Of a DNA stretch of 64,000 nucleotides, positions 9,463 through 19,755 are shown piece by piece. Numbering within the stretch: position 1 is the first letter of the stretch; each line of letters opens with the position of its first letter. The translations under genes were made by a program, and so were the position numbers. Location of the stretch: assembly GCF_900105185.1 (NCBI RefSeq), contig NZ_FNTJ01000001.1:1251501-1315500 (forward strand), read 5' to 3'. The stretch is from Pseudomonas saponiphila. Lineage in GTDB: Bacteria > Pseudomonadota > Gammaproteobacteria > Pseudomonadales > Pseudomonadaceae. The notes under the pieces were generated by a model that was not told the DNA's origin, did not search any database, and saw only the letters and a list, made by a program, of their open reading frames with translations.

Positions 9463-10221
9463 TCAGACCCGCAGGCCGCCGTCCAACTCCAGGATGCGTC
9501 CGGTGTAGTAGTCGTTCTCGAAGATGTACGCCGCCGAGTGGGCGATCTCTTGCGGCTTGCCCATGCGCTTGAGGGGAATCCCCGAGGTCATTTTCTCCAG
9601 GGCTTCGGGCTTCATCCCCAAGGTCATCTCGGTTTCGATGAAGCCCGGGGCAATGCCGGCCACGCGGATGCCATAGCGCGCCAGTTCCTTGGCCCAGGTC
9701 ACGGTGGCCGCCGCGACCCCGGCCTTGGCCGCGGAATAGTTGGTCTGGCCGATATTGCCGGCGCGGGAGATCGACGAGATGTTGATGATCGCGCCGCTGT
9801 TGTTCAGCTCGATCATTTTCGCCGCCACCTCACGGGTGCAGAGGAAGACCCCGGTCAGGTTGACGTCGATCACCGCTTGCCACTGGGCCAGGCTCATCTT
9901 GGTCATCTCGCCGTCCTTGACCTTGACCAGCAGGCCGTCGCGCAGGATCCCGGCATTGTTGATCAGGCCGTGGATGGCGCCGAAGTCCTCGGCCACCTGG
10001 GCCACCGTGTGGCTCACCTGTTCTTCATTGGCGACGTTGCACAGATAGGCGCGGGCCTCGACGCCGAGGGCCTGGCAGGCGGCAACCGCCTGGTCGAGTT
10101 TTTCCTGGTTGAGGTCGACCAGGGCCAGTCGCGCGCCCTTGGCCGCGAAATACTCGGCCATGGAGCGGCCCAGACCTTGGCAACCGCCGGTGATAATGAT
10201 TACTTTGTCAGTGAGTTGCAT
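9463..10221 (-). CDS. short-chain dehydrogenase/reductase (FabG-like)
   Basis: A 252-residue classical SDR oxidoreductase using NAD(P)(H). The Rossmann glycine motif is TGGCQGLG near residue 10, NNAG follows at about 90, the catalytic Ser is in NISSISRAG and the Tyr/Lys pair in YSAAK. The C terminus has the usual PGFIETEM loop. An ATG two codons upstream (10227) is possible, but the GGGAC ribosome site is better spaced for 10221. Substrate is not evident; it resembles 3-oxoacyl-ACP reductases but stands alone. Confidence 0.9.
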   Translation of the reverse strand: MQLTDKVIIITGGCQGLGRSMAEYFAAKGARLALVDLNQEKLDQAVAACQALGVEARAYLCNVANEEQVSHTVAQVAEDFGAIHGLINNAGILRDGLLVKVKDGEMTKMSLAQWQAVIDVNLTGVFLCTREVAAKMIELNNSGAIINISSISRAGNIGQTNYSAAKAGVAAATVTWAKELARYGIRVAGIAPGFIETEMTLGMKPEALEKMTSGIPLKRMGKPQEIAHSAAYIFENDYYTGRILELDGGLRV

Positions 10222-10386
10222 TCGCATGTCCCGCTAGCAGGTCTTGAGAGGTTGTCCTTTTGGCAGAGCCTCGACCGACTGCCGGGCCTGGCCTGGCTGC
10301 AGACGAGAATTGCCCCACTGGCGTAGCTGGAACAATGCCCCAGGCGCCCGTCCGTTTTCGACGGATTTTACAGAAGGAGTCATAAA

Positions 10387-11118
10387 GTGAGCGTTGAAGC
10401 TGCGAAGAATGCACGAGAATTGCTGCTCAAGGAATACCGCGGCGTGTTGTCGACGCACTCCAAGGCCATGCCGGGTTTTCCTTTTGGCTCCGTGGTGCCC
10501 TACTGCCTGGATGCCGAGGGGCGGCCACTGATTCTGATCAGTCGCATTGCCCAGCACACCCATAATCTGCAGAAGGACTCCAAGTGTTCGTTGCTGGTGG
10601 GTGAGCGCGACGCCGACGATGTGCAGGCGGTCGGGCGCCTGACCTACCTGGCCGAAGCCGAGAAGCTTGAAGACGATGCAGCCATCGAGGCCGCCGCCGA
10701 GCGTTACTACCGCTACTTCCCCGAATCGCAGAACTATCACAAGGCTCACGATTTCGACTTCTGGGTACTTAAGCCCGTCCGGCATCGCTACATCGGCGGC
10801 TTTGGCGCGATCCACTGGATTGATCAGGTGACCCTGGCCAACCCGTTCGCCGGCAAGGCCGAGTCGAGCATGGTGGATCACATGAACAGCGATCATGCCA
10901 AGGCCATCGCCCATTACGTCGAGCTGAGCGGGCTGCCGCACAGCGAGCCGGCGCAACTGGCTGGAATCGACACCGAGGGCATGCACCTGCGCATTGGCCA
11001 AGCGTTGTATTGGCTGCCGTTCCAGGCGCCTTGCAATACGCCGACACAAGTACGCGAAGCCCTGGTTTTCCTGGCTCACGCCGATCAATGGCCGAAAAAT
11101 CCGGCCGTTGGCGCTTGA
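10387..11118 (+). CDS. HugZ-family haem/flavin-binding protein (pyridoxamine oxidase-like fold)
   Basis: A 243-residue protein starting at GTG with the ribosome site AGAAGGAG 8 bases upstream. The N-terminal split-barrel domain (about 8-150) carries the HugZ-type opening ARELLLKEYRGVLSTHSKAMPGFPFGS. The C-terminal part (about 160-240) is a DUF2470-like domain with MVDHMNSDHAKAI. HugZ relatives bind or degrade haem; no haem-uptake gene is next to it here, so the substrate is uncertain. It is followed on the same strand by fxsA after 66 bases. Confidence 0.85.
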   Translation: MSVEAAKNARELLLKEYRGVLSTHSKAMPGFPFGSVVPYCLDAEGRPLILISRIAQHTHNLQKDSKCSLLVGERDADDVQAVGRLTYLAEAEKLEDDAAIEAAAERYYRYFPESQNYHKAHDFDFWVLKPVRHRYIGGFGAIHWIDQVTLANPFAGKAESSMVDHMNSDHAKAIAHYVELSGLPHSEPAQLAGIDTEGMHLRIGQALYWLPFQAPCNTPTQVREALVFLAHADQWPKNPAVGA

Positions 11119-11184
11119 ATTCACGAATTGGCGACGTCATTTACGGTCTACTGGAAGGCATTCTTCCGCAGAGGAAACCATTTG

Positions 11185-11661
11185 ATGCGCCCTTTTCTGT
11201 TGCTCTTTTTACTGTTCCCGGTGCTGGAGCTGTTCGTCTTCGTCAAGGTCAGCGCGGCCATCGGGTTCTTCCCGGCGCTGCTGCTGATCATTCTCGGTTC
11301 GATGCTCGGTGTGCTGGTGTTGCGCGTGGCTGGCCTGGCCACGGCACTGCGTGCCCGTGAAAGTCTCAACCGCGGTGAACTGCCGGCCCAGCAGATGCTT
11401 GAAGGGCTGATGCTGGCCCTGGGCGGCGGCCTGCTGATCCTGCCCGGCTTCATCAGTGATGTGTTCGGTCTGTTGATGCTGCTGCCGATCAGCCGCCGCT
11501 TGCTGGCCAACAAGATGCGCCAGCGCGCCGAGGAACAGGCCCTGCGCCAACGCGCCTTCGCCGACGACATGCGCGCGGCCCGTGGCGGCCCCGCGCCGCA
11601 ACAGCCGTTGGGTCGCGAGCCCAATGTCATCGAAGGTGAGTTCGAGCACCGCGATTCATGA
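11185..11661 (+). CDS. fxsA: FxsA family membrane protein
   Basis: A 158-residue inner-membrane protein with three to four hydrophobic segments in the first 110 residues (MRPFLLLFLLFPVLELFVF, FFPALLLIILGSMLGVLVL, GGGLLILPGFISDVFGLLML) and a charged cytoplasmic tail. E. coli FxsA overexpression suppresses F exclusion of phage T7; its cellular role is unclear. GAGGAAA precedes the ATG at a good distance. Being directly upstream of groESL is a familiar arrangement. Confidence 0.9.
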   Translation: MRPFLLLFLLFPVLELFVFVKVSAAIGFFPALLLIILGSMLGVLVLRVAGLATALRARESLNRGELPAQQMLEGLMLALGGGLLILPGFISDVFGLLMLLPISRRLLANKMRQRAEEQALRQRAFADDMRAARGGPAPQQPLGREPNVIEGEFEHRDS

Positions 11662-11675
11662 GTTTTCAGCCTTAA

Positions 11676-11707
11676 AGCACGGCACCTTCGGGTGCCGTGT
11701 TCGTTTT
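11676..11707 (+). terminator. terminator after fxsA
   Basis: The stem GCACGGCACC/GGTGCCGTGT with a TTCG tetraloop is followed by TCGTTTT, 15 bases after the fxsA stop. Confidence 0.85.
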
Positions 11708-11742
11708 GGCGCGGGCAATGTAAAAAAATTCATCAGCCAGCC

Positions 11743-11769
11743 CTTGTAATAACCTTATGCGCCCTTATG
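11743..11769 (+). promoter_or_regulatory. candidate heat-shock (sigma-32) promoter for groESL
   Basis: CTTGTAA and CCCTTATG are separated by 12 bases and resemble the sigma-32 consensus CTTGAAA / CCCCATNT. The element lies between the fxsA terminator and groES, leaving a leader of about 135 bases. Motif judged by eye. Confidence 0.5.
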
Positions 11770-11912
11770 TAACGGTCACCGCAAGGTTTCTGGTGCTGAC
11801 ACCAGACAGACTTCCGCGGCTCGCTTGTCGAGTCGCACCCGGCACAGCCGGATTTGTTAACCCGCCGGTATCGACACCGGCCGTTGAAAACCACAATTAG
11901 GAGAGATCGACA

Positions 11913-12206
11913 ATGAAGCTTCGTCCTCTGCATGACCGCGTCGTCATCCGTCGCAGCGAAGAAGAATCGAAAACTGCCGGCGGCATCGTTCTGCCTGGTT
12001 CGGCTGCTGAAAAACCTAACCGCGGCGAAATCGTCGCTGTAGGTACCGGCCGTGTGCTGGACAACGGTGAAGTACGTGCGCTGGCCGTGAAAGTGGGTGA
12101 CAAAGTGGTGTTTGGCCCTTACTCCGGCAGCAACACCGTGAAAGTCGATGGCGAAGATCTGCTGGTAATGGCCGAGAACGAGATTCTCGCTGTTATCGAA
12201 GGCTGA
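11913..12206 (+). CDS. groS: co-chaperonin GroES
   Basis: A 97-residue co-chaperonin forming the heptameric lid of GroEL. It begins [20 protein letters not shown], contains the mobile loop ([17 protein letters not shown]), and ends with the usual [11 protein letters not shown] strong AGGAGAG ribosome site lies just upstream. groEL follows after 49 bases in the same operon. No inverted-repeat CIRCE operator was noticed in the leader, fitting sigma-32 rather than HrcA control. Confidence 0.98.
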   Translation: MKLRPLHDRVVIRRSEEESKTAGGIVLPGSAAEKPNRGEIVAVGTGRVLDNGEVRALAVKVGDKVVFGPYSGSNTVKVDGEDLLVMAENEILAVIEG

Positions 12207-12243
12207 TTTCCCGCGTATTTTCCCGCTACTACACAGTATTTAA

Positions 12244-13899
<1,656 letters not shown>

Positions 13900-13920
13900 G
13901 CCAGCCTTACCCCTGTACTG

Positions 13921-13957
13921 AAAAAGCCCCGCCGGTGAAAGCCGGCGGGGCTTTTTT
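13921..13957 (+). terminator. groESL terminator
   Basis: AAAAAGCCCCGCCGG, a loop, then CCGGCGGGGCTTTTTT, beginning 21 bases after the groEL stop: a strong intrinsic terminator. Confidence 0.93.
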
Positions 13958-13984
13958 ATGCCCGGGATATGGGGTACCTGAATC

Positions 13985-14043
13985 TTCGCGGGCCAGCCCG
14001 CTCCTACAACGATGGACCTCTGTAGGAGCGGGCTGGCCCGCGA
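13985..14043. repeat. inverted REP pair, second subtype
   Basis: TCGCGGGCCAGCCCGCTCCTAC is repeated in inverse orientation (GTAGGAGCGGGCTGGCCCGCGA) with about 17 bases between. This subtype differs from the GTAGGAGCCGGCTTGCCGGCGAA copies elsewhere in the window. Confidence 0.85.
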
Positions 14044-14049
14044 ACGGCT

Positions 14050-15999
14050 TCAGCGCAGGCTCAGCTCATCCGCCGCTGCCTTGGGCGCCTTCCAGCCCAG
14101 CAACTGCTGCTTGAAGCCATAACTGGCGCTCTGGTAGTAACTGATCCCGCGCTGGATCAGCGGGTCGCTGTCCGGCACTCGGGATTCCCGGCTGGCGCCC
14201 AGCGCCTGGTCATGGCGGCGCAGACCCTGGCGCGGGCTGAGAATCGCCAGGTCCTGTCCGTCGAACAGTCCCAGGTGCTGGTAGTTGCCCACCAGCACCC
14301 GAGGCGCTAGCGGGTTGTCCTGCAGCAGGTTGCGGCCGAAAAAGGTCGATTCGTAGTCCAGGTTCAACAAGCCCAGCAGGGTTGGCGCCAGGTCGATCTG
14401 ACTGGCCAGCTGTGCACTTTCCTGTGCTGGAACCAGCTTGGGTGAATAGATGAACAGCGGAATCTGATAGTTGCTGATGGGCAGGTCTTCCTTGCCCGCG
14501 CTGCCCGCCGTGTGGTCGGCGACGAACACGAAGATCGTGTTGTCGAACCAGGGCTTTTGCCGTGCAGCCTTGAGGAACTCGCCGATGGCGTAGTCGGTGT
14601 ATTTCACCGCGCCATCACGGCCATTGCCGGACTTGATGTCGATCCGCCCATCGGGGTAGGTGTACGGCCGATGGTTGGAGGTGGTCATCAGTTGCAGCAG
14701 GAACGGCCGCTGTTGCCCGTAGTCGGCATCGGCCAGCTTCAGGGTCTGGCTATAGAGGTCTTCGTCAGCCATGCCCCAGGCGTTCTTGAAGTGGATTTCG
14801 GATTCCTCGACGCTGCTCTGGTCCACCACCCGGTAGCCGTTGCCGCTGAAAAAGGCATTCATGTTGTCGAAATAGCCGCGCCCGCCGTACACGAACACGC
14901 TGTCGTAGCCCACGGCGCGCAGTTGCTGGCCCAAGCTGGCGAAGCCGCTTTCACGGCCGATGCGTTTGACGATCGAACGCCCGGGAGTGGGCGGGATCGC
15001 CAGGGTAATGGCTTCCAGGCCGCGGTCGGTGCGGGTCCCGGTGGCGTAGAAATTGTTGAAGTACAGGCTCTGCCGGCGCAAGGCATCGAGGTTGGGGGTC
15101 AGGTTGCGCTCGTCACCATTGCTGCCCATGTACTTGGCACTGAAACTCTCGAGGGTCACCAGGACGATATTCGGCGTGCGCGGTGTGCCCGGGTTATCGA
15201 TGGCGCGGCGGATATCCAGCGGGTCCTGGCCAATGAAGCGGGCATTGGGCTCGTTCAGCTCGGCGCGCATCTGCCGCGCGACGATGTCGGCGGGCAGGCT
15301 GCGATAGAACTGTGAATAGTCCAGTTCGTTGTTGCGAAAGGCCGCAAAGAATTGATAGGGGCCGTTGCTCGCCAGCTCATTCTGATAGGCGTTGCCGCCC
15401 TGGGCTCGCGGACTGTCCTGGCTGAGCAGTTGCAGACTGGCAGCGGCCACCAGCAGCAGGCTCAGGGTGCTGAGCAGGCGACCGCGCAGGGACGGCAAAG
15501 GCGCGTTCAGCGCGGCCTGCAGTGGCCTGCGCAGGACCAGGCTGAGGATCACCGCCGCCAGGGCCAGCAGGCCCATTAGCAGGCCGATGGGGTAGGACTC
15601 GAGGATGTTGTTCATGACCTCGTCGGAATACACCAGGTAGTCGACGGCGATGAAGTTGAAACGCACGCCGAACTCGTCCCAGAACAACCATTCCGCCACG
15701 GCGGTGAAGAGCATGGCGAACAAGCTGATGCTGAACAGGCCCTGTATCAGCCAGCGCAGGCCGCGTCGGCGCCAGAGGCTTGTCGGGCACAGCAACAGGC
15801 CCAGCCCCAGAGGCAGGGCGGCGTAGGCCAGGAAGCCCAGGTCATAGAGCAGGCCGATGCCGAACACCGGCAGCCAGCCGCTACCGGCTTCGTTGAGGTG
15901 GGTCAGCAGGAGAATGCTGCGGGTCAGCAGGAAAATCGCCAGCCAGGTGCCGGTCAGTAGCAGTACCAGGCGCGCGGGCGCGGTCTTGAGAAGGTCCAT
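14050..15999 (-). CDS. LTA-synthase family sulfatase/phosphoglycerol transferase
   Basis: A 649-residue inner-membrane enzyme with about five N-terminal transmembrane segments (residues 1-180) and a periplasmic alkaline-phosphatase-like catalytic domain. Core motifs include NIVLVTLESFSAKYMG at the start of the domain, TGTRTDRGLEAI with the probable nucleophilic Thr, and FVFVADHTA with metal ligands. Relatives transfer phosphoglycerol or phosphoethanolamine to glycans or lipids; the acceptor here is unknown. The ATG at 15999 has an upstream AAGGAA; a TTG at 16023 was rejected. It is divergent from colR, and a candidate ColR site lies 73 bases before its start. Confidence 0.88.
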   Translation of the reverse strand: MDLLKTAPARLVLLLTGTWLAIFLLTRSILLLTHLNEAGSGWLPVFGIGLLYDLGFLAYAALPLGLGLLLCPTSLWRRRGLRWLIQGLFSISLFAMLFTAVAEWLFWDEFGVRFNFIAVDYLVYSDEVMNNILESYPIGLLMGLLALAAVILSLVLRRPLQAALNAPLPSLRGRLLSTLSLLLVAAASLQLLSQDSPRAQGGNAYQNELASNGPYQFFAAFRNNELDYSQFYRSLPADIVARQMRAELNEPNARFIGQDPLDIRRAIDNPGTPRTPNIVLVTLESFSAKYMGSNGDERNLTPNLDALRRQSLYFNNFYATGTRTDRGLEAITLAIPPTPGRSIVKRIGRESGFASLGQQLRAVGYDSVFVYGGRGYFDNMNAFFSGNGYRVVDQSSVEESEIHFKNAWGMADEDLYSQTLKLADADYGQQRPFLLQLMTTSNHRPYTYPDGRIDIKSGNGRDGAVKYTDYAIGEFLKAARQKPWFDNTIFVFVADHTAGSAGKEDLPISNYQIPLFIYSPKLVPAQESAQLASQIDLAPTLLGLLNLDYESTFFGRNLLQDNPLAPRVLVGNYQHLGLFDGQDLAILSPRQGLRRHDQALGASRESRVPDSDPLIQRGISYYQSASYGFKQQLLGWKAPKAAADELSLR

Positions 16000-16071
16000 C
16001 GAGGGGGGGTTCCTTGTGGGCAAACGGTCCGTAGTCTGAGGTTGTCCCTGTAGTCAGGTTGTGAGCCCACA

Positions 16072-16084
16072 GTGAAAAACTCGT
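16072..16084 (-). promoter_or_regulatory. candidate ColR binding site upstream of the LTA-synthase-like gene
   Basis: On the minus strand the site reads ACGAGTTTTTCAC. It shares the pattern AC-N3-NTTTTCAC with sites before the methyltransferase gene (18275) and the membrane protein gene (49686). It lies 73 bases upstream of the start codon. ColR is known to recognise a TTTTCAC-containing box; the assignment is inference. Confidence 0.5.
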
Positions 16085-16203
16085 CAAGGCATTGATCGGG
16101 CAACAGGTCTGCGGCAGCGGTCAGACAGGGCTGGCGGCGAGTCGGACTTGGCCTTAAGCTGCGCGGGCCAAGACGGCCGTAACTGTGTAGGGAGAGAGTT
16201 CCG

Positions 16204-16887
16204 ATGCGAATTCTACTGGTTGAAGACAACCGCGATATTCTCGCCAACCTGGCTGACTACCTGGGGCTCAAGGGCTACACCGTGGACTGCGCCCAGGATG
16301 GTCTGTCCGGCCTGCACCTGGCGGCCACCGAGCACTACGACCTGATCGTGCTCGACATCATGCTGCCGGGAATCGATGGCTACACCCTGTGCAAGCGCCT
16401 GCGTGAAGATGCCCGGCGCGACACCCCGGTGATCATGCTCACCGCCCGCGACCAGCTGGATGACCGGCTGCAGGGCTTCAAGTCCGGTGCCGACGACTAC
16501 TTGCTCAAGCCTTTTGCCCTCTCGGAACTGGCAGCGCGAATCGAGGCGGTGATGCGCCGTACCCAGGGCGGTGGTCGTCGAGCGCTGCAGGTCGGTGACC
16601 TCAGTTATGACCTCGACACCCTCGAAGTCACCCGCGAAGGGCGTCTGCTCAAGCTCAACCCGGTGGGCCTCAAGCTGTTGGCGGTGTTGATGCAGAAAAG
16701 CCCCCATGTCTTGCGCCGGGAAATTCTCGAAGAGGCCCTGTGGGGCGATGATTGCCCGGACAGTGACAGCCTGCGCAGCCATGTTCACCAACTGCGTCAG
16801 GTGATCGACAAGCCATTCGCCAAGCCGCTGCTGCATACCGTGCACGGTGTCGGCTACCGGCTGGCCGAGGGCCGTGATGGAGTTTAA
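16204..16887 (+). CDS. colR: ColR, OmpR-family response regulator
   Basis: A 227-residue response regulator. The receiver domain (1-120) has the acidic pair E7-D8, phosphoacceptor D51 in DLIVLDIMLPG, and a conserved Lys in DYLLKPF. The winged-helix DNA-binding domain (about 127-223) ends VHGVGYRL. The sequence closely matches what I know of Pseudomonas ColR, which maintains outer-membrane integrity, root colonisation and metal tolerance. It starts with ATG after AGGGAGAG and overlaps colS by 11 bases. Confidence 0.95.
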   Translation: MRILLVEDNRDILANLADYLGLKGYTVDCAQDGLSGLHLAATEHYDLIVLDIMLPGIDGYTLCKRLREDARRDTPVIMLTARDQLDDRLQGFKSGADDYLLKPFALSELAARIEAVMRRTQGGGRRALQVGDLSYDLDTLEVTREGRLLKLNPVGLKLLAVLMQKSPHVLRREILEEALWGDDCPDSDSLRSHVHQLRQVIDKPFAKPLLHTVHGVGYRLAEGRDGV

Positions 16888-18157
16888 GCAAAGCCTGGCC
16901 CAGCGCATCATCATCGCCTTTGCCTTGATGAGCGCATTGGTGGCAGGGGCCTTTGCCATGGGCATCGTGGCGACCGTGCATCTGGTGGAGGAAAAACTCA
17001 TCTCCGCCGGCCTCGGGGGCGACCTGCAACGCTTGTTGCTGATGGACAACGTAGCGGACTGGAGCCACCGTCCCGAGCCCGACCAACTGTTCTACTACAG
17101 CGGCGGTCGCGGCGATTTCGAGTTGCCCAAGGACCTGCGCCATCTCGACCCGGGCTTCCATGAAGTGTTCCGCGAGCAGCTGTCCTACCACGCCATGGTC
17201 GAGGTGGTGGATGGCCGGCGTTACGTGCTGCTGCAGGATCAGAGCGATTTCGAAGAGCGTGAGCGGGTGCTGTTCGCCGTGGTACTGGTGGGGTTTGTCC
17301 TGAGCCTGGCGCTGGCGGTGTTCCTGGGCTGGATCCTGGCGCGCCGGGTGATGGCGCCTGTGGTGCGTCTGGCCCGCCAGGTACGGCATCGTGATCAGTT
17401 ACTGGGGCTGGCGCCGCCGTTGGCGCCGGATTATGCCGCGGATGAGGTGGGCGAATTGGCCATCGCCTTCGACGCCACCCTGGGGCGCTTGCGTCAGGCC
17501 TTGAGTCGCGAACGGCTGTTCACCAGTGACGTCAGCCATGAATTGCGCACGCCGTTGATGGTGTTGGCCACCTCCTGTGAGCTGCTCCTGGAAAACCCCG
17601 GGCTGGACCAGCGCGGACGGGCTCAGGTGGAACGGATTGCCCGGGCCTGCGAGGAGATGCGCGAGCTGGTGCAGACCTTCCTGATGCTCGCGCGTGCCCA
17701 GCGAGAAGACGCCGGTATGTCGCCGCAACTGACCCTGACGCAAGCGGCCACCGATTTGATCGGCTTGTGGCGCGAGTCCATCGAGGGCAAAGGCATCGAG
17801 TTGATCTTCGAGCCCGGGCAGCCCGGCGACAATCGCTATAACGCCACCTTCCTGCATGCGGTGATGGGCAATCTTCTGCGCAACGCCTTGCACTACACCG
17901 AGCAGGGCTTTATTCGCCTGAGCCTTGAGCCGGGTGGGTTTGTGGTGGAAGACAGTGGGGTGGGCATTCCCGAAGAGAAGCGCGAGGCGATGTTCCAGCC
18001 CTTCGTGCGCGGCGATGAAAAGCGTGGTGAAGGCTTGGGCTTGGGGTTGTCCCTGGTTCAACGCATCTGTGAGAACCAGGGCTGGAGCGTCAGCCTCACC
18101 ACCATGATCCCCAATGGCTGTCGTTTTCACGTGCGGCTGCAACCAGCCAATAGCTGA
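16877..18157 (+). CDS. colS: ColS, membrane sensor histidine kinase
   Basis: A 426-residue kinase. TM1 is about residues 10-35 and TM2 about 132-152; between them lies a roughly 95-residue periplasmic domain carrying the E126-E-R-E129 (ExxE) motif, by family knowledge the metal-sensing site for zinc and ferric iron. Other acidic and His residues (H35, E38, D57, E96, H105) are also present. A HAMP segment is followed by the H-box SDVSHELRTPLMVL and ATPase motifs (NLLRNALHYT, DSGVGI, GEGLGLGLSL). The start at 16877 lies inside colR, indicating translational coupling. Confidence 0.95.
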   Translation: MEFKQSLAQRIIIAFALMSALVAGAFAMGIVATVHLVEEKLISAGLGGDLQRLLLMDNVADWSHRPEPDQLFYYSGGRGDFELPKDLRHLDPGFHEVFREQLSYHAMVEVVDGRRYVLLQDQSDFEERERVLFAVVLVGFVLSLALAVFLGWILARRVMAPVVRLARQVRHRDQLLGLAPPLAPDYAADEVGELAIAFDATLGRLRQALSRERLFTSDVSHELRTPLMVLATSCELLLENPGLDQRGRAQVERIARACEEMRELVQTFLMLARAQREDAGMSPQLTLTQAATDLIGLWRESIEGKGIELIFEPGQPGDNRYNATFLHAVMGNLLRNALHYTEQGFIRLSLEPGGFVVEDSGVGIPEEKREAMFQPFVRGDEKRGEGLGLGLSLVQRICENQGWSVSLTTMIPNGCRFHVRLQPANS

Positions 18158-18169
18158 ATTTCCTGATCC

Positions 18170-18206
18170 GGCCCTGCCATGCAGGGCCTGTCACTTGTCG
18201 TTTTTT
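18170..18206 (+). terminator. possible terminator after colS
   Basis: A GGCCCTGC/GCAGGGCC stem is followed, after a 12-base gap, by six T residues. The gap makes this a weak call. Confidence 0.4.
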
Positions 18207-18274
18207 GTTCCTCTGTGGCCCTAGGCCATTGCCGGCAGCCTGTAAAAACCTGAAATATCTTCCCGTCGGACGGT

Positions 18275-18287
18275 ACGAAGTTTTCAC
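18275..18287 (+). promoter_or_regulatory. candidate ColR binding site upstream of the methyltransferase operon
   Basis: ACGAAGTTTTCAC, 66 bases upstream of the methyltransferase start. It agrees at 11 of 13 positions with the site before the divergent LTA-synthase-like gene, and sits at almost the same distance. In other fluorescent pseudomonads this operon is a known ColR target. Confidence 0.58.
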
Positions 18288-18352
18288 ACCGGGATGACCT
18301 GTCGCTGACATGCCGCTGCTTAAGGTGGCGTCATCAGCTACAGGAGACCTTG

Positions 18353-19036
18353 ATGATGGCCAAGCCGATCAAGCTGGAATTTTCCGACAAGTACGATGCC
18401 CAACACGCCCAGGAATACCTGCAGAAACATCAGGATGGCCTGGCCCGTCGTTTGTCCCATTGGCGTGATGAACACCTGGCCCGCGCGGCCCTGGCCGCTG
18501 CTGGCGAGCCCGGGCTGGTGCTGGACCTGCCCTGTGGTGCGGGGCGCTTCTGGCCGTTGCTGGCGCAGAAGGCCAACCGGGTCATCATTGGCGCGGACAA
18601 TTCTTCGGCTATGCTGAGCACCGCCATGGCGGCCCAGCCCGCCGACGTGGTGAGTCGGGTACGGCCTTTGCAAACGTCCGCCTTTGCCATCGATTTGCCG
18701 GACAACGCCGTGGACTGCATTTTTTCCATGCGGCTGTTGCACCATGTGGGCCAGGCCGAGCATCGTATGGCGCTGTTACGGGAGTTTCAACGAGTGACCC
18801 GCGACAGCGTGATTATCTCGCTGTGGGTTGATGGCAATTTCAAGGCCTGGAAACGCAAGCGCCTGGAGCGCAAGCGTTTGTCCGAATCGGGGCCAGAGGC
18901 TTACCAGAATCGCTTCGTGTTACCGGCCGCCACCGTCGAAAAAGAGTTCAGGCAAGCCGGTTTTCGTGTCCAGGAGCACCTGGATTTTGTTCCGCTCTAC
19001 GCCATGTGGCGAGTGTACGTATTACGCAAGAGGTAA
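18353..19036 (+). CDS. class I SAM-dependent methyltransferase of the ColR-regulated operon
   Basis: A 227-residue methyltransferase with the SAM-binding motif LVLDLPCGAGRFWPLL (about 60-75) and a later acidic/aromatic motif (AVDCIFSMRLLHHV). AGGAGA lies 5 bases before the chosen ATG; another ATG one codon later is equally plausible. In P. fluorescens an equivalent gene (orf222) directly follows colRS with an LPS kinase gene and is controlled by ColR. The substrate is unknown; a role in LPS or membrane lipid modification is inferred from its neighbours. The kinase gene begins 3 bases after its stop. Confidence 0.87.
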   Translation: MMAKPIKLEFSDKYDAQHAQEYLQKHQDGLARRLSHWRDEHLARAALAAAGEPGLVLDLPCGAGRFWPLLAQKANRVIIGADNSSAMLSTAMAAQPADVVSRVRPLQTSAFAIDLPDNAVDCIFSMRLLHHVGQAEHRMALLREFQRVTRDSVIISLWVDGNFKAWKRKRLERKRLSESGPEAYQNRFVLPAATVEKEFRQAGFRVQEHLDFVPLYAMWRVYVLRKR

Positions 19037-19039
19037 CGG

Positions 19040-19753
19040 ATGGCTGTTGAGTCTGCTTCGCAAATGGATGTTGCACCCTCGGATCGCTTCGATGATTTCT
19101 GGAACAGGCAAGGTGAATGGGTCGAGGAACCCAATCAGCGTCGAGGCGGTGAAAGCGGGGTACAGCGCATTGTGAGCAGCAGCGGCCGTCTGCTCTATGC
19201 CAAGCGACAGATCGGACACACCTATCGCAGCGTGCTGCATCCTTTCGGGCGACCGACCGTCTTGCGTGAACTCGCCGCGTTGCAAGGCCTGCGGCTGCTC
19301 GATGTGGGGGTTCCGGAACTGGTGTTCTGCGGCGCTCGGCGCGATCCGCAGAATCGCTGGCAAGCCTTGCTGGTGACGGCGGCGCTCGATGGCTATGTTG
19401 AAATCGACAACTGGTACGCCGCCGGTGAGCGTGAGCGCCATGGTGAAGCGTTCCATGAGCGGTTGCTGGAGGCACTGGCGGGGACCCTGGCGCGCATGCA
19501 CAAGGGGCGCTGGCAGCATGGCTGCCTGTACGCCAAGCATATTTTCGTGCGGGTGGTGGGCGAGGGCGAGCAGGCCCGGCCACAGATCGCCTTGCTGGAT
19601 TTCGAGAAGTGCCGGCAGCGTTTGAGCAGCCAGCGAGCAGCCGCCCACGACCTCAAGCAACTGCGCCGCCATTCGTCGTGGAACGACACGGATTGGCAAA
19701 AGCTCTACTACTTTTACAAAACGGCGTTTGGCAGCCCCATCAAAGGTTTATAG
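19040..19753 (+). CDS. inaA: InaA/WapQ-like lipopolysaccharide kinase family protein
   Basis: A 237-residue protein of the WaaP/InaA (Kdo/heptose kinase-like) family. The catalytic-loop equivalent is HGCLYAKHIFV (about 155-165) and the metal-binding Asp lies in LLDFEKCR, the positions of HxD and DFG in protein kinases. It is the second gene of the operon downstream of colRS; the P. fluorescens counterpart has been called wapQ. It probably phosphorylates LPS core sugar or supports outer-membrane stability. A small membrane protein gene starts 3 bases after it. Confidence 0.85.
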   Translation: MAVESASQMDVAPSDRFDDFWNRQGEWVEEPNQRRGGESGVQRIVSSSGRLLYAKRQIGHTYRSVLHPFGRPTVLRELAALQGLRLLDVGVPELVFCGARRDPQNRWQALLVTAALDGYVEIDNWYAAGERERHGEAFHERLLEALAGTLARMHKGRWQHGCLYAKHIFVRVVGEGEQARPQIALLDFEKCRQRLSSQRAAAHDLKQLRRHSSWNDTDWQKLYYFYKTAFGSPIKGL

Positions 19754-19755
19754 CT

